The notes under the pieces were generated by a model, which was not told the origin of the DNA, searched no databases, and saw only the letters and a program-made list of their open reading frames with translations. From contig JBKDUF010000079.1 of the NCBI GenBank assembly GCA_046339595.1, positions 11,972 through 75,971 on the forward strand: a stretch of DNA of 64,000 bases, given 5' to 3'. The stretch is from Ga0077527 sp021300125 (GTDB taxonomy: Bacteria > Pseudomonadota > Gammaproteobacteria > Burkholderiales > SG8-41). How positions within the stretch are numbered: the stretch's first letter is position 1; each line of letters opens with the position of its first letter. Made by a program: the position numbers and the translations under genes. Shown one piece after another: positions 28,604-37,845 of the stretch.

Positions 28604-29025
28604 GCGCCAGCCCGCCGGCACCCGGCATCGCGCGCCGCCTGTTCTGCCTCGTTTACGAAAGTCTGCTGCTGACCGCGGTGATATTGCTGGCGGGAGGTAT
28701 CGCCACCGGCATCGCCCATGCCCTCGGCATCGATCATCCCAGGTGGCTGACCCAGGCCTGCCTGCTGCTTACCTGCGCCGCCTACTTCATGGCGCAATGG
28801 CTGCGCAGCGGCCAGACCTTGCCGATGAAAACCTGGCGCATGCGGCTGGAAACGGAGGACGGCCGGTCCATCAATGCCACGGTCGCCTTGCGCCGCCTGC
28901 TTCTGGCCACGATCGGTTACGGCGCAGCCGGCATTACCGTGCTCTGGGCACTGATTGACCGCGACCGGCAGTTTCTCCACGACCGGCTAGGCGGCACCCG
29001 GCTGGTTTCCACTGCAGAACACTAG
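28600..29025 (+). CDS. RDD family membrane protein
   Basis: A 141-aa inner-membrane protein with about four hydrophobic stretches and the RDD signature (ARRLFCLVYESLLLTAVI, then KTWRMRLETEDGRSI). The GTG start at 28600 overlaps the DUF3106 stop (GTGA). It completes the sigma-DUF3619-DUF3106-RDD operon; stop codons of this gene and lptG meet tail to tail. Function unknown, possibly ion transport. Confidence 0.8.
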   Translation: MSASPPAPGIARRLFCLVYESLLLTAVILLAGGIATGIAHALGIDHPRWLTQACLLLTCAAYFMAQWLRSGQTLPMKTWRMRLETEDGRSINATVALRRLLLATIGYGAAGITVLWALIDRDRQFLHDRLGGTRLVSTAEH

Positions 29026-30095
29026 CGCCTTTCCTGCCACCACATCATCGCCAGCGCCAGGCTGAGAAAAATCAGGGTTGGCGCAATGGCACTGGCCAGC
29101 GGCAACCAGTCGTTGAGCAGGCCGAGGTGCCCGAACAGCCGGTTCAGGAAATGAAAGCCGAGTCCGATCATGATGCCTGCGAAAACCTTGGCACCGACTC
29201 CGCCCTGGCGGTTCTGGAAATAGGCGAACGGCAAAGCCAGAACCATCATCACCACGACCGCCAGCGGATACAAGATCTTGGTCCACAACGCTATTTCGTA
29301 ACGCAGGGCTTTCTGCCGGTTTTCCTTCAGGTGCTGGGCGTAGGAATAAAGGCTCCAGGCCGACATCTTCTCGGGCTTCACCAGCAACACGCTGAGCAGC
29401 GACGGCTCCAGCACCGAATGCCACAGCAGGAAATCGCGCCGGCTGATGCGCGTGCCCTGCTCCTCAAAGACGGTGCTTGCCACGTTGGCCAGCATCCAGC
29501 GGTTGTTGCCATCGTATTCCGCGGCCTCGGCAAAGCTGAGCGAGCGCAGGCGATAGGCGCCGTCAAATTCGTAAATCCTGACGCCTCGCAGCGAGGCCTC
29601 GGGGGTCACCTCGGTCACATTGACGAAGGCGGTGCCATCCTTGATCCAAAGCCCGGAGCGAAACTCCTGGGCGACGATACCCGATATCGCCTGCGAGCGC
29701 ATGCGCTGCGCGAACTGCTCGGCCGGCGGCGCCACGAACTCACCCACAGCGAAAGTCATTACGCCGAATACCGCGCCCACACCCGCAACCGAGCGCACCA
29801 TGGCGGGCAGAGACACGCCGGAAGCGCGCATTACGGTGTACTCGGAACTGGCCACCAGCTGGGCCAGCGCGAACAGGGTGCCGATCAGCGCGGCAATCGG
29901 AAACAGCTCATAGACATGGTTGGGCGCAGACAGCGCGACGTGGAGCAGGATGTGGCTCAACCGGTATCCCCCGCGACCCAGATCCTTCATCTGCTCGACA
30001 AGGTCAAAAAAGGCAAACAGCAGCAAAAGCGCGACAAAAACCAGCGCGGTCGCAACCGCCACTTCTCGAGCCAGATAACTGCGCAGCGTCCTCAT
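29022..30095 (-). CDS. lptG: LPS export system permease LptG
   Basis: A 357-aa inner-membrane subunit of the LptB2FG ABC exporter that extracts lipopolysaccharide and passes it to LptC/LptA. Three N-terminal and three C-terminal hydrophobic helices flank a periplasmic beta-jellyroll (about residues 130-265). MRTLRSYLAREV at 30095 overlaps the lptF stop by four bases. A longer open frame upstream is lptF in another frame. Confidence 0.93.
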   Translation of the reverse strand: MRTLRSYLAREVAVATALVFVALLLLFAFFDLVEQMKDLGRGGYRLSHILLHVALSAPNHVYELFPIAALIGTLFALAQLVASSEYTVMRASGVSLPAMVRSVAGVGAVFGVMTFAVGEFVAPPAEQFAQRMRSQAISGIVAQEFRSGLWIKDGTAFVNVTEVTPEASLRGVRIYEFDGAYRLRSLSFAEAAEYDGNNRWMLANVASTVFEEQGTRISRRDFLLWHSVLEPSLLSVLLVKPEKMSAWSLYSYAQHLKENRQKALRYEIALWTKILYPLAVVVMMVLALPFAYFQNRQGGVGAKVFAGIMIGLGFHFLNRLFGHLGLLNDWLPLASAIAPTLIFLSLALAMMWWQERR

Positions 30096-31171
30096 CGCAG
30101 CAGGCGCCACACAGAAAACACCGACAGGCGGCGGTAAAACAGCAGCAGCAGAATGGCCAGCATGCCGGCATGCACGGTCCACATCCCCGCAAAAACCGGA
30201 ATGCGTCCCTGCGCAATCGCGCCCTGCATAATCGACAGCAGGTTGCTGTAGATCATGTAGATCAGGATGGCCACGACGATGTTCATCGACCGCCCGGCAC
30301 GCGGATTGACGAAAGACAGCGGAATCGCAAGCAGGCACAGCACCATCGCGCTAGCCGGCAATCCAACCCGCCACGACAGCTCCCCCAGGTTGCGCGGCGT
30401 GGGATCGCGCAGCAGCTCGAGTGTGGTCATGGTCTTTGTGGTCGGCGCGCGGTCGGCCGCATCTGCACTTTCGATGCGCATGGCATAACGCTCGAACTCG
30501 AACACCTTGTATTCCGGGGAGCCCGGCTCGCCCTCATAGCGTCGGCCGTTCTGCAGCACCAGAAAGCGGTCGCCGTTGGCCGCGGTCTCCTGGAAGCCGG
30601 TGCGGGCAACCATTACGCCCAGCTTGCCGTCCTGGGTCGAACTGACAAAGACATTGGCGACGAGGTTGCTCTGCCCGGCCACTTCCTCGACCAGATAGAC
30701 GCGGTCGGCGCGACGGGATTCATGAAAGACGCCGGGGGTCACCTGCGCCACGTCATCACGGCTGTCCATCTGCCTGCGGAATTCCTCGGCCTTCTCCACA
30801 GCCCATGGCGAAAGAATCAGCGACAGAAGGGCGATGGTCAGCAGCAGTGGAGCGGCAAAGGAAAGGACCGGGGAAATCCAGCGCGTCAGCCCCTGCCCGC
30901 AGGAAAACCAGACCACCATCTCGGAATCGCGGTAGCTGCGGGTCAACGTCATCAGAACCGCAATGAACAGGGTCAGGGACAACAGGATCGGCAGATAGCC
31001 GACCAGGGTGAAGCCGAGCAGCGCAACCACGCCGGTCGAGGTGATCTGGCCGCCTGCAGCCTGTCCGAGCAGGCGCACCAGCTGGGTGGTGACCGAGATG
31101 CCGAGCAGCACCAGGAAAGTCGCAGCGGCGGATGTCGCCAGTTCACGCAGCAGCGAAGTGCGGAAGATCAT
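30092..31171 (-). CDS. lptF: LPS export system permease LptF
   Basis: The partner permease of LptG, 359 aa, with six transmembrane helices and a central periplasmic jellyroll. The start MIFRTSLLRELATSAAATFLVLLGI matches the family; no clear Shine-Dalgarno is visible and an ATG 16 codons upstream (31219) is possible. It is divergent from pepA, the usual neighbour. Confidence 0.92.
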   Translation of the reverse strand: MIFRTSLLRELATSAAATFLVLLGISVTTQLVRLLGQAAGGQITSTGVVALLGFTLVGYLPILLSLTLFIAVLMTLTRSYRDSEMVVWFSCGQGLTRWISPVLSFAAPLLLTIALLSLILSPWAVEKAEEFRRQMDSRDDVAQVTPGVFHESRRADRVYLVEEVAGQSNLVANVFVSSTQDGKLGVMVARTGFQETAANGDRFLVLQNGRRYEGEPGSPEYKVFEFERYAMRIESADAADRAPTTKTMTTLELLRDPTPRNLGELSWRVGLPASAMVLCLLAIPLSFVNPRAGRSMNIVVAILIYMIYSNLLSIMQGAIAQGRIPVFAGMWTVHAGMLAILLLLFYRRLSVFSVWRLLR

Positions 31172-31347
31172 GCCAGCGTTTTGCTTTTTGGAAACAACAC
31201 GAAGATAATCAAAAGCCATGCACAAGCTGCAGATCCGCAGGCAGCTCTGAGCCAATGGCAGCCAGCGCCGTTTCCAGGGCCGGCGGGTCGCCAGCCGCAT
31301 CGTCAACACCGGGCCTGGATTGCCCCGGCGCACAGGAGAAAACTGGC

Positions 31348-32841
31348 ATGGAATTTAGCACAAAAGCCGTCGCGCCCGGCCACGGCGCCGCCGATTGTTG
31401 CGTCGTTGGCGTCTTCACGGAAAAGAAACTCAGCGCACCGGCCGCCGCGCTCGATAAACTGTCCGGGAGCCGGATCAGCCGCGTGATCGCGCGTGGCGAC
31501 ATTGACGGCCGCCCCGGCACAACCCTGCTGCTGCACGATGTGGCGAACCTTGCCTGCGCCCGGGTGCTGCTGGTCGGCCTCGGTGACAAGAATAGCTTCT
31601 CCGAGAAGGCTTTCCGGCGCGCCATCGCCGCTTCAGTGGAGGCCCTTTGCCGCACCGGCACGGCCAATGCGGCAATTCACCTCACCGAGCTCGCGACAGG
31701 CCGGCGCGACGCGGAATGGCGCCTCATGCAGGCCGCGCGAATTGCCGGCGAGACTGTTTACCGCTTCAGCCGCATGAAGAGCACTCCGCCTTCACCGGCG
31801 CCGCTGCTCAGGAGCATCACCTTCTCGGTGTCAAAGCCGGAGCTCAAGCAGGCGGCCCAGGGCCTGGCCCGGGGACGTGCCCTTGCCTCGGGCATCAATT
31901 TTGCCCGTGACCTCGGCAACCTGCCCGGCAATGTCTGCACGCCCGCCTTCCTCGCCGAGGAGGCGCGCAAGCTCGCCCGTGAACACCGTCTGAAGCTGAA
32001 GGTCCTTGAGCGGGCCGACATGGAAAAGCTGGGCATGAACACCCTGCTCTCGGTCGCCGCGGGCAGCAGCCAGCCGCCTAAGCTGATCGTGCTCGAATAC
32101 ATGGCCGGACCGAAAAGCCAGAAGCCGGTGGTACTGGTTGGTAAGGGTGTGACCTTCGACACCGGCGGCATTTCCCTGAAGCCGGCGGCGGAGATGGACG
32201 AGATGAAGTTCGACATGAGCGGCGCCGGCAGCGTGCTGGGAACGCTGAAGGCCCTGGCGGAAATGAAACTGCAAGTGAACGTTGTCGGCTTGGTCCCCGC
32301 GACCGAGAACATGCCTGGCGGGCGCGCCACCAAGCCCGGCGACATTGTCACCAGCATGTCCGGCCAGACGGTCGAGATCCTCAACACTGACGCCGAAGGC
32401 CGCCTGATTCTGTGCGACACCCTGACCTACGCCGAGCGCTACCAGCCTGCGGCGGTGATCGACATCGCCACGCTCACCGGGGCCTGCGTCATTGCGCTGG
32501 GCCATGTCCTCAGCGGCCTGTTCGCCAACGACGATGCATTGGCGCAGGAGGTGCTCAAGGCCGGGGACATTTCGGGAGACCGGGCCTGGCATCTGCCACT
32601 GCATGAGGAATACCAGGAACAGCTGCACAGCAACTTCGCCGATTTCGCCAATATCGGTGGCCGGCCGGCCGGTGCCGTGACCGCGGCCTGCTTCCTGTCG
32701 CGCTTCACCAAAAAATACAAATGGGCCCACCTCGACGTCGCCGGCACCGCATGGAAATCAGGAAAGGAAAAGGGCTCGACCGGCCGGCCAGTGCCAATGC
32801 TCACCGAGTTCCTGCTCCGGCGCGCGGCCAAGCGGCGCTAG
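31348..32841 (+). CDS. pepA: cytosol (leucyl) aminopeptidase
   Basis: M17 family aminopeptidase, 497 aa, hexameric, removing N-terminal residues from peptides. The two-metal site is seen in VGKGVTFDTGGISLKP (Lys, Asp), DMSGAGSVLG (Asp) and NTDAEGRLILCDTL (Asp, Glu, catalytic Arg). The E. coli homologue also binds DNA in Xer recombination and carAB control. The ATG at 31348 has AGGAG ten bases upstream. It is first of the pepA-holC-valS run. Confidence 0.95.
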   Translation: MEFSTKAVAPGHGAADCCVVGVFTEKKLSAPAAALDKLSGSRISRVIARGDIDGRPGTTLLLHDVANLACARVLLVGLGDKNSFSEKAFRRAIAASVEALCRTGTANAAIHLTELATGRRDAEWRLMQAARIAGETVYRFSRMKSTPPSPAPLLRSITFSVSKPELKQAAQGLARGRALASGINFARDLGNLPGNVCTPAFLAEEARKLAREHRLKLKVLERADMEKLGMNTLLSVAAGSSQPPKLIVLEYMAGPKSQKPVVLVGKGVTFDTGGISLKPAAEMDEMKFDMSGAGSVLGTLKALAEMKLQVNVVGLVPATENMPGGRATKPGDIVTSMSGQTVEILNTDAEGRLILCDTLTYAERYQPAAVIDIATLTGACVIALGHVLSGLFANDDALAQEVLKAGDISGDRAWHLPLHEEYQEQLHSNFADFANIGGRPAGAVTAACFLSRFTKKYKWAHLDVAGTAWKSGKEKGSTGRPVPMLTEFLLRRAAKRR

Positions 32842-32854
32842 GGCACAACACGTC

Positions 32855-33277
32855 GTGACCCAAATCGACTTCTATACCCGCGTCGAGGACCGCCTGCACA
32901 CGGCGTGCCGCATCGCGGCCAAGGCCCGTGCCCGCGGCCTGCGGGTCACCCTGTATTGCCCGGATCGCGAAGCCGCATCCCGCCTCGATCGCCTGCTGTG
33001 GAGCAACCCGCCCACCGGGTTCCTGCCGCATTGCGCGCGCGATCACCGCCTCGCCCCGGTCACCCCCATCATCCTCGATGCCAGCCTTGAAGACCCGCTG
33101 CATGACGAATTGCTGATCAACCTCCACGACGAATGGCCGGCGGCGTTCAGCCGCTACCAGCGCCTCGCCGAAATCGTCAGCACCGCAGACGGCGACCGTG
33201 AACTCGCCCGCCGCCGCTTCAAGTTCTACCGTGACCGCGGCTACGACATCCGCACCCACGACCTTTCCACGGCCTGA
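32855..33277 (+). CDS. holC: DNA polymerase III chi subunit
   Basis: A 140-aa chi subunit, which links the clamp loader to SSB on lagging-strand DNA. The N-terminus MTQIDFYTRVEDRLHTACRIAAKA and the block ASLEDPLHDELLINLHDEWP are family-like. GTG start, 13 bases after pepA. The pepA-holC-valS order is conserved in Proteobacteria. Confidence 0.92.
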   Translation: MTQIDFYTRVEDRLHTACRIAAKARARGLRVTLYCPDREAASRLDRLLWSNPPTGFLPHCARDHRLAPVTPIILDASLEDPLHDELLINLHDEWPAAFSRYQRLAEIVSTADGDRELARRRFKFYRDRGYDIRTHDLSTA

Positions 33278-33285
33278 ACCCGCCC

Positions 33286-33783
33286 ATGGCAGACGAGCCG
33301 CCCGATCGCGACCCCGAGGATGTGCTGAGCCGCGCCGACGCGCTGCTCAAGCGGCATCGTCAGCCCCCGGCCGCGGCCCGTTCCGGGCAACCTGACGACG
33401 AGGTCCCGCTGCTGACCGATGTTGTCCGGGAAGGCGAACTGCTGTCCCCGTCCGGCGCGGAAACGCCGGCATCGAGCACGGATGGTGCCTTGGTTTCCCG
33501 GGTGCAGGCCCAGAATATCGAGCATGCGGTGCACCTGCGGCTCAAGCGCGGCCTCAATGACCAGATCTCCCGGGTCATCGAGCAGCGCTACCTGCCCGAG
33601 ATCGGCAATGCACTCGAACAGGCGCTTGAGAGGGTCGCCATCGACCTGCGTTCAGGCATCGCCGACATGGTCAAGGCCACGGTGGAAGCAACGCTGCGGG
33701 ATCAACTGGCCCGGATCGGCACGGTGGCAGCAGACGCCTCCGGTATAATCACGCCCTCTTCTGCTGCACCCGCCCCCCCCGCC
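33286..33783 (+). CDS. uncharacterised protein in frame with, and open into, valS
   Basis: 166 codons from an ATG nine bases after holC. It is hydrophilic and low in complexity at first (PPDRDPEDVLSRADALLKRH), followed by a helical segment (HLRLKRGLNDQISRVIEQ, GNALEQALERVAIDL). A separate small gene of this sort often lies between holC and valS in betaproteobacteria. Here there is no stop codon before the valS ATG, so it is either a real N-terminal extension of ValS or a gene whose stop was lost. A run of eight C (33773-33780) sits at the junction. Confidence 0.55.
33744..33749 (+). promoter_or_regulatory. TATAAT box 35 bases before the valS ATG
   Basis: A perfect TATAAT in a GC-rich region, but no good -35 hexamer at 16-18 bases upstream. 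If active, the transcript would start near 33756 and valS would be translated from its own ATG. Confidence 0.35.
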
Positions 33784-36543
33784 ATGGAACTGCCGAAAAG
33801 CTTCGAGCCCGCCGCGATCGAGTCGCGCTGGTATTCCCAATGGGAAGACCAGGGTTATTTCAAGGCCGGATCCGACCCGGCGAAAACCCGCGCCTACTGC
33901 ATCCAGCTGCCCCCGCCCAATGTCACCGGCGTGCTGCACATGGGGCATGCCTTCAACCAAACCATCATGGACGGTCTCATACGCTACCACCGGATGAGCG
34001 GCTGCAACACGCTGTGGCAGCCTGGAACCGATCATGCGGGCATCGCCACCGAGATGGTGGTGACCCGTCAGCTTGAGCAGCAGGGCGAATCCCGCAACGC
34101 GCTCGGCCGCGAAGCCTTCATGCAGCGGGTTTGGGCCTGGAAGGAACAGTCGGGCTCGACCATCACTCGCCAGATGCGCCGGCTCGGCGCCTCCTGCGAC
34201 TGGTCACGCGAGCGATTCACGATGGACGAGCCGCTGGCAAAACTGGTCAACCACACCTTCGTCAAGCTCTACCGCGACGGCCTGATCTACCGCGGCGTGC
34301 GCCTGTCGAACTGGGACCCGGTGCTGAAAACCGTGATTTCCGACCTCGAGGTCCAGGCCGAGGAGGAAGACGGCAAGCTGTGGCAGATCCGCTACCCGCT
34401 TGCCGACGGCAGCGGACACCTCACCGTGGCAACGACGCGGCCCGAAACCATGCTCGGTGACGTGGCGGTGGCAGTGCATCCCGAGGACGAGCGCTACCGC
34501 AGCATCATTGGCCGCCAGGTCATCCTGCCGCTCACCGGCCGTACCATACCGGTCATCGCTGACGAATACGTTGACAGGGAATTCGGCACCGGCTGCGTGA
34601 AAATCACCCCTGCGCACGACTTCAACGACTACCAGGTTGGCCAGCGTCACGGTCTGGCCCAGATCAACATACTCACCCTCGATGCGGTGATCAATGACAA
34701 TGCGCCCGAAAAATACCGGGGACTCGACCGTTACGCGGCGCGCGAACGCATCGTCACCGACCTGAAGGCCCAAGGCCTGCTCGAGGCGGAAAAACCGCAC
34801 CGTATGGTGGTGCCGCGCGGCGACCGCAGCGGCGTGGTCATTGAGCCAATGCTGACCAGCCAGTGGTTCGTGCGCATGGAACCCCTGGCCCGTCTCGGCC
34901 TCGATGCCGTGGCCAGCGGGGAGGTCAAGTTCTTCCCCGAACAGTGGATCAACACCTACAACCACTGGCTCAACAACATCCAGGACTGGTGCATCTCGCG
35001 CCAGCTGTGGTGGGGACACCGCGTGCCGGCCTGGCACGACGATGCCGGTAACATCTACGTGGCCCACGACGCGGACGAAGCGCGCGAACTCGCCGGCGGC
35101 AAGATGCTGAGCCAGGACCCGGACGTGCTTGACACCTGGTTCTCGTCGCAGCTGTGGTGTTTCTCGACACTGGACTGGACCCCGGAGTGGCCGCAGAAGT
35201 CCAATCCGGCGCTTGACCTCTATCTGCCCTCCTCGGTTCTGGTCACCGGCTTCGACATCATTTTCTTCTGGGTCGCGCGCATGGTGATGATCACCAAGTA
35301 CATGACCGGAAAGGTGCCATTCCGCCATGTCTACGTGCACGGCCTGGTGCGCGACGCCGAAGGCCAGAAGATGTCGAAGTCCAAGGGCAACACGCTGGAT
35401 CCGCTCGACCTGATCGACGGCATCGGGATTGAAGCGCTGGCCGCCAAACGCACGGCCGGGCTGATGAATCCGAAACAGGCCGAAGCCATTGCCAAGCGTA
35501 CCCGCGCCGAGTTTCCGGACGGCATCCCAGCCTACGGCACCGACGCGCTGCGCTTCACCTTCGCCAGCCTGGCCAGCCTTGGCCGCGACATCAAGTTCGA
35601 CCAGAAACGCTGCGAGGGCTACCGCAACTTCTGCAACAAGCTGTGGAACGCCACCCGCTACGTGCTGATGAACTGCGAAGGCCATGACACCGGGCTTGAC
35701 CCCAATGCCGCGGTCGAGCTGTCCGTCGCCGACCGCTGGATGGTGAGCCGCCTGCAGCGCGCAGAGGCCGAAGCCGAGCAGGCCTATGCCGAATACCGCT
35801 TCGACAACCTGGCTCGTACGATCTACGAACTGGTGTGGGACGAATACTGCGACTGGTATGTCGAACTGGCCAAGGTCCAGCTGTCCGCGGGCAGCGAAGC
35901 ACAGCAGCGCGGCACCCGCCGCACCCTCGTGCGCGTGCTCGAAACCATCCTCCGCCTCGCGCACCCGGTGATCCCTTTCATCACCGAGGAGCTGTGGCAG
36001 AAGGTCGGCCCCCTCGCCGGCAGGAGCGGCGCCAGCATCATGCTGCAGAAATATCCTGTGGCGGAGCCGGCAAAAATTGACACGGCAGCCGAGGATGACA
36101 TCAGCCTGCTCAAGCAGCTGACCTCCGCCTGCCGCACCCTGCGCGGCGAAATGAACATCCCGCCGTCGCAGAAACTGCCGCTGCTCGTGGCGGGCGATCC
36201 CGCGCGCGTGCGCGCCTGGGCGCCCTACCTGTCAGCCCTGGCGCGGCTTTCGGAAATGCTGGTGGTGACCGAACTGCCGCAGGCCGACGCGCCGGTGTCC
36301 ATCGTCGGAGGATTCAAGCTGATGCTGAAGGTGGAAATCGACGTGGCTGCCGAACGCGATCGGCTGACCAAGGAAATCGCCAGGCTCGAGGCGGAAACCG
36401 CGAAAGCGCAAGCCAAGCTTTCCAACGATAATTTCGTGGCCAAGGCACCGCCGCTGGTGGTGGCCCATGAGAAGGAGCGCCTCGCACGCTTCTCGGGCGC
36501 CCTGGAGCAGATGCGGGCCCAGCTCGCCAAGTTCGGCGGCTAG
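33784..36543 (+). CDS. valS: valyl-tRNA synthetase
   Basis: Class I synthetase, 919 aa from the ATG at 33784, a standard length. The HIGH-type motif is PPPNVTGVLHMGHAFNQT, the editing domain includes TTRPETMLGD and CVKITPAHDFND, and the KMSKS loop is QKMSKSKGNTLDP. An anticodon-binding domain and a C-terminal coiled coil (about the last 65 residues) follow. There is no visible Shine-Dalgarno, and the reading frame is open 166 codons upstream, so translation from 33286 is possible. Confidence 0.95.
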   Translation: MELPKSFEPAAIESRWYSQWEDQGYFKAGSDPAKTRAYCIQLPPPNVTGVLHMGHAFNQTIMDGLIRYHRMSGCNTLWQPGTDHAGIATEMVVTRQLEQQGESRNALGREAFMQRVWAWKEQSGSTITRQMRRLGASCDWSRERFTMDEPLAKLVNHTFVKLYRDGLIYRGVRLSNWDPVLKTVISDLEVQAEEEDGKLWQIRYPLADGSGHLTVATTRPETMLGDVAVAVHPEDERYRSIIGRQVILPLTGRTIPVIADEYVDREFGTGCVKITPAHDFNDYQVGQRHGLAQINILTLDAVINDNAPEKYRGLDRYAARERIVTDLKAQGLLEAEKPHRMVVPRGDRSGVVIEPMLTSQWFVRMEPLARLGLDAVASGEVKFFPEQWINTYNHWLNNIQDWCISRQLWWGHRVPAWHDDAGNIYVAHDADEARELAGGKMLSQDPDVLDTWFSSQLWCFSTLDWTPEWPQKSNPALDLYLPSSVLVTGFDIIFFWVARMVMITKYMTGKVPFRHVYVHGLVRDAEGQKMSKSKGNTLDPLDLIDGIGIEALAAKRTAGLMNPKQAEAIAKRTRAEFPDGIPAYGTDALRFTFASLASLGRDIKFDQKRCEGYRNFCNKLWNATRYVLMNCEGHDTGLDPNAAVELSVADRWMVSRLQRAEAEAEQAYAEYRFDNLARTIYELVWDEYCDWYVELAKVQLSAGSEAQQRGTRRTLVRVLETILRLAHPVIPFITEELWQKVGPLAGRSGASIMLQKYPVAEPAKIDTAAEDDISLLKQLTSACRTLRGEMNIPPSQKLPLLVAGDPARVRAWAPYLSALARLSEMLVVTELPQADAPVSIVGGFKLMLKVEIDVAAERDRLTKEIARLEAETAKAQAKLSNDNFVAKAPPLVVAHEKERLARFSGALEQMRAQLAKFGG

Positions 36544-36563
36544 CCGGACATTCCGCTGCGGCG

Positions 36564-37820
36564 ATGGAATTCAGCCACTCGCTGCGCGCGCTTCGCCACC
36601 GCAACTACCGGCTGTTTTTCTGCGGCCAGACGCTGTCGATCATCGGCAACTGGGTACAGCAGATCGCGATGGCCTGGCTGGTCTACCGCCTCAGCGAATC
36701 GGCCTGGCTGCTCGGCATCACCGGTTTCGCCGGGCAGATCGCAATCCTGCTGCTCGCACCCTTTGGCGGACTCTGGGCCGACCGTTTCGACCGCTACCGG
36801 CTGCTGCTGCTGACCCAGGCCCTGTCCGCGCTGCCGCCGGTGGTGCTTGCCGTACTCGCGTACACCGGGCTGATCGAAATCTGGCATGTGGTTGCAATGG
36901 CGCTGCTCGCCGGCATCATCAATGCCATCGACACACCGATACGGCTCACTTTCACCACCGAGATGGTCTCGCGCGACGACCTGCCCAGTGCGATCGCGAT
37001 GAACGCGCTGATGCAGAACGCCGGCCGCATGATCGGCCCCACCGTCGCCGGCGGTCTGCTCGCGGTATCGACCGAGGCCTTCTGCTTTGTCATCAATGCG
37101 CTGAGCAAGATGTTCATCGTCGGCACCGTGCTGATGATCCACGTGGCGCCACGCAAGGTTTCGCCTTCCGCCGCCTCGCCCCTGCAGCAGCTGCGCGAGG
37201 GCGTTGCCTATGCCTGGAACCTGCTGCCCGCGCGCTGGCTGCTGCCGATGGTGGCGACCATCAGCTTCATGGTGACGCCGTACCAGACGCTGATGCCGAT
37301 TTTCGCCGCCGAAGTGTTCGAGGGCGGCGCCGGCCTGCTCGGGTTCCTGATGGCGGCCTCCGGCTGCGGCGGCGTGATCGGCATGCTCGCGCTGGCTTCG
37401 CGCAAGGACGTGCGCGGCCTCACCCGCTGGATCACCTTCGCATCGTTGTCCGCAGGCATCGGCGTCACCATATTCGCCCTGTCACCGTGGCTGCCGCTGT
37501 CCCTGCTGGCGATTGCAGTGACCGGTTTCGGCATTGTCGTCAACGGCATGTCGGTAAGCACCATGCTGCAGACCATCGTCGATGACCGCATGCGCGGCCG
37601 GGTGATGGGACTGTTCTCGATGTGTTTCCTCGGCATGTATCCGCTGGGCAGCCTGGCTGGTGGCGCACTCGCCGAACGCATCGGCGCACCGGCCACGCTG
37701 GCGATCGGCGGTGTTTGCTGCAGCCTCGCCGCGCTGCTGCTGTGGCGACGCATGCCGGCATTGCGCACCGCCTTGCGGCCGATTTATGAAAAAATTAAAA
37801 TAATCAATAAAAACAATTAG
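36564..37820 (+). CDS. MFS transporter (EntS/MFS_3-like)
   Basis: Major facilitator transporter, 418 aa with about 12 hydrophobic helices. It starts with LRHRNYRLFFCGQTLSIIGNWVQQIA, typical of the MFS_3 group (enterobactin exporter-like), and has GGLWADRFDRYRLL between helices 2 and 3. The substrate cannot be deduced. The last nine residues (KIKIINKNN) come from an AT-rich stretch that resembles an IHF site. It is 20 bases downstream of valS. Confidence 0.85.
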   Translation: MEFSHSLRALRHRNYRLFFCGQTLSIIGNWVQQIAMAWLVYRLSESAWLLGITGFAGQIAILLLAPFGGLWADRFDRYRLLLLTQALSALPPVVLAVLAYTGLIEIWHVVAMALLAGIINAIDTPIRLTFTTEMVSRDDLPSAIAMNALMQNAGRMIGPTVAGGLLAVSTEAFCFVINALSKMFIVGTVLMIHVAPRKVSPSAASPLQQLREGVAYAWNLLPARWLLPMVATISFMVTPYQTLMPIFAAEVFEGGAGLLGFLMAASGCGGVIGMLALASRKDVRGLTRWITFASLSAGIGVTIFALSPWLPLSLLAIAVTGFGIVVNGMSVSTMLQTIVDDRMRGRVMGLFSMCFLGMYPLGSLAGGALAERIGAPATLAIGGVCCSLAALLLWRRMPALRTALRPIYEKIKIINKNN

Positions 37821-37823
37821 TTA
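37788..37823 (+). promoter_or_regulatory. IHF-type site between the MFS gene and DUF4126
   Basis: AAACAATTAGTTA (37811-37823) is one mismatch from WATCAANNNNTTR, preceded by a 23-base almost pure A/T stretch that forms the last codons of the MFS gene. Confidence 0.4.
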
Positions 37824-37845
37824 TGAATAGCCCCGGAGCACGATT

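Noticed and set aside
34204..35964. 586-codon minus-strand open frame inside valS
   Set aside because: Antisense shadow of a well-supported synthetase gene.
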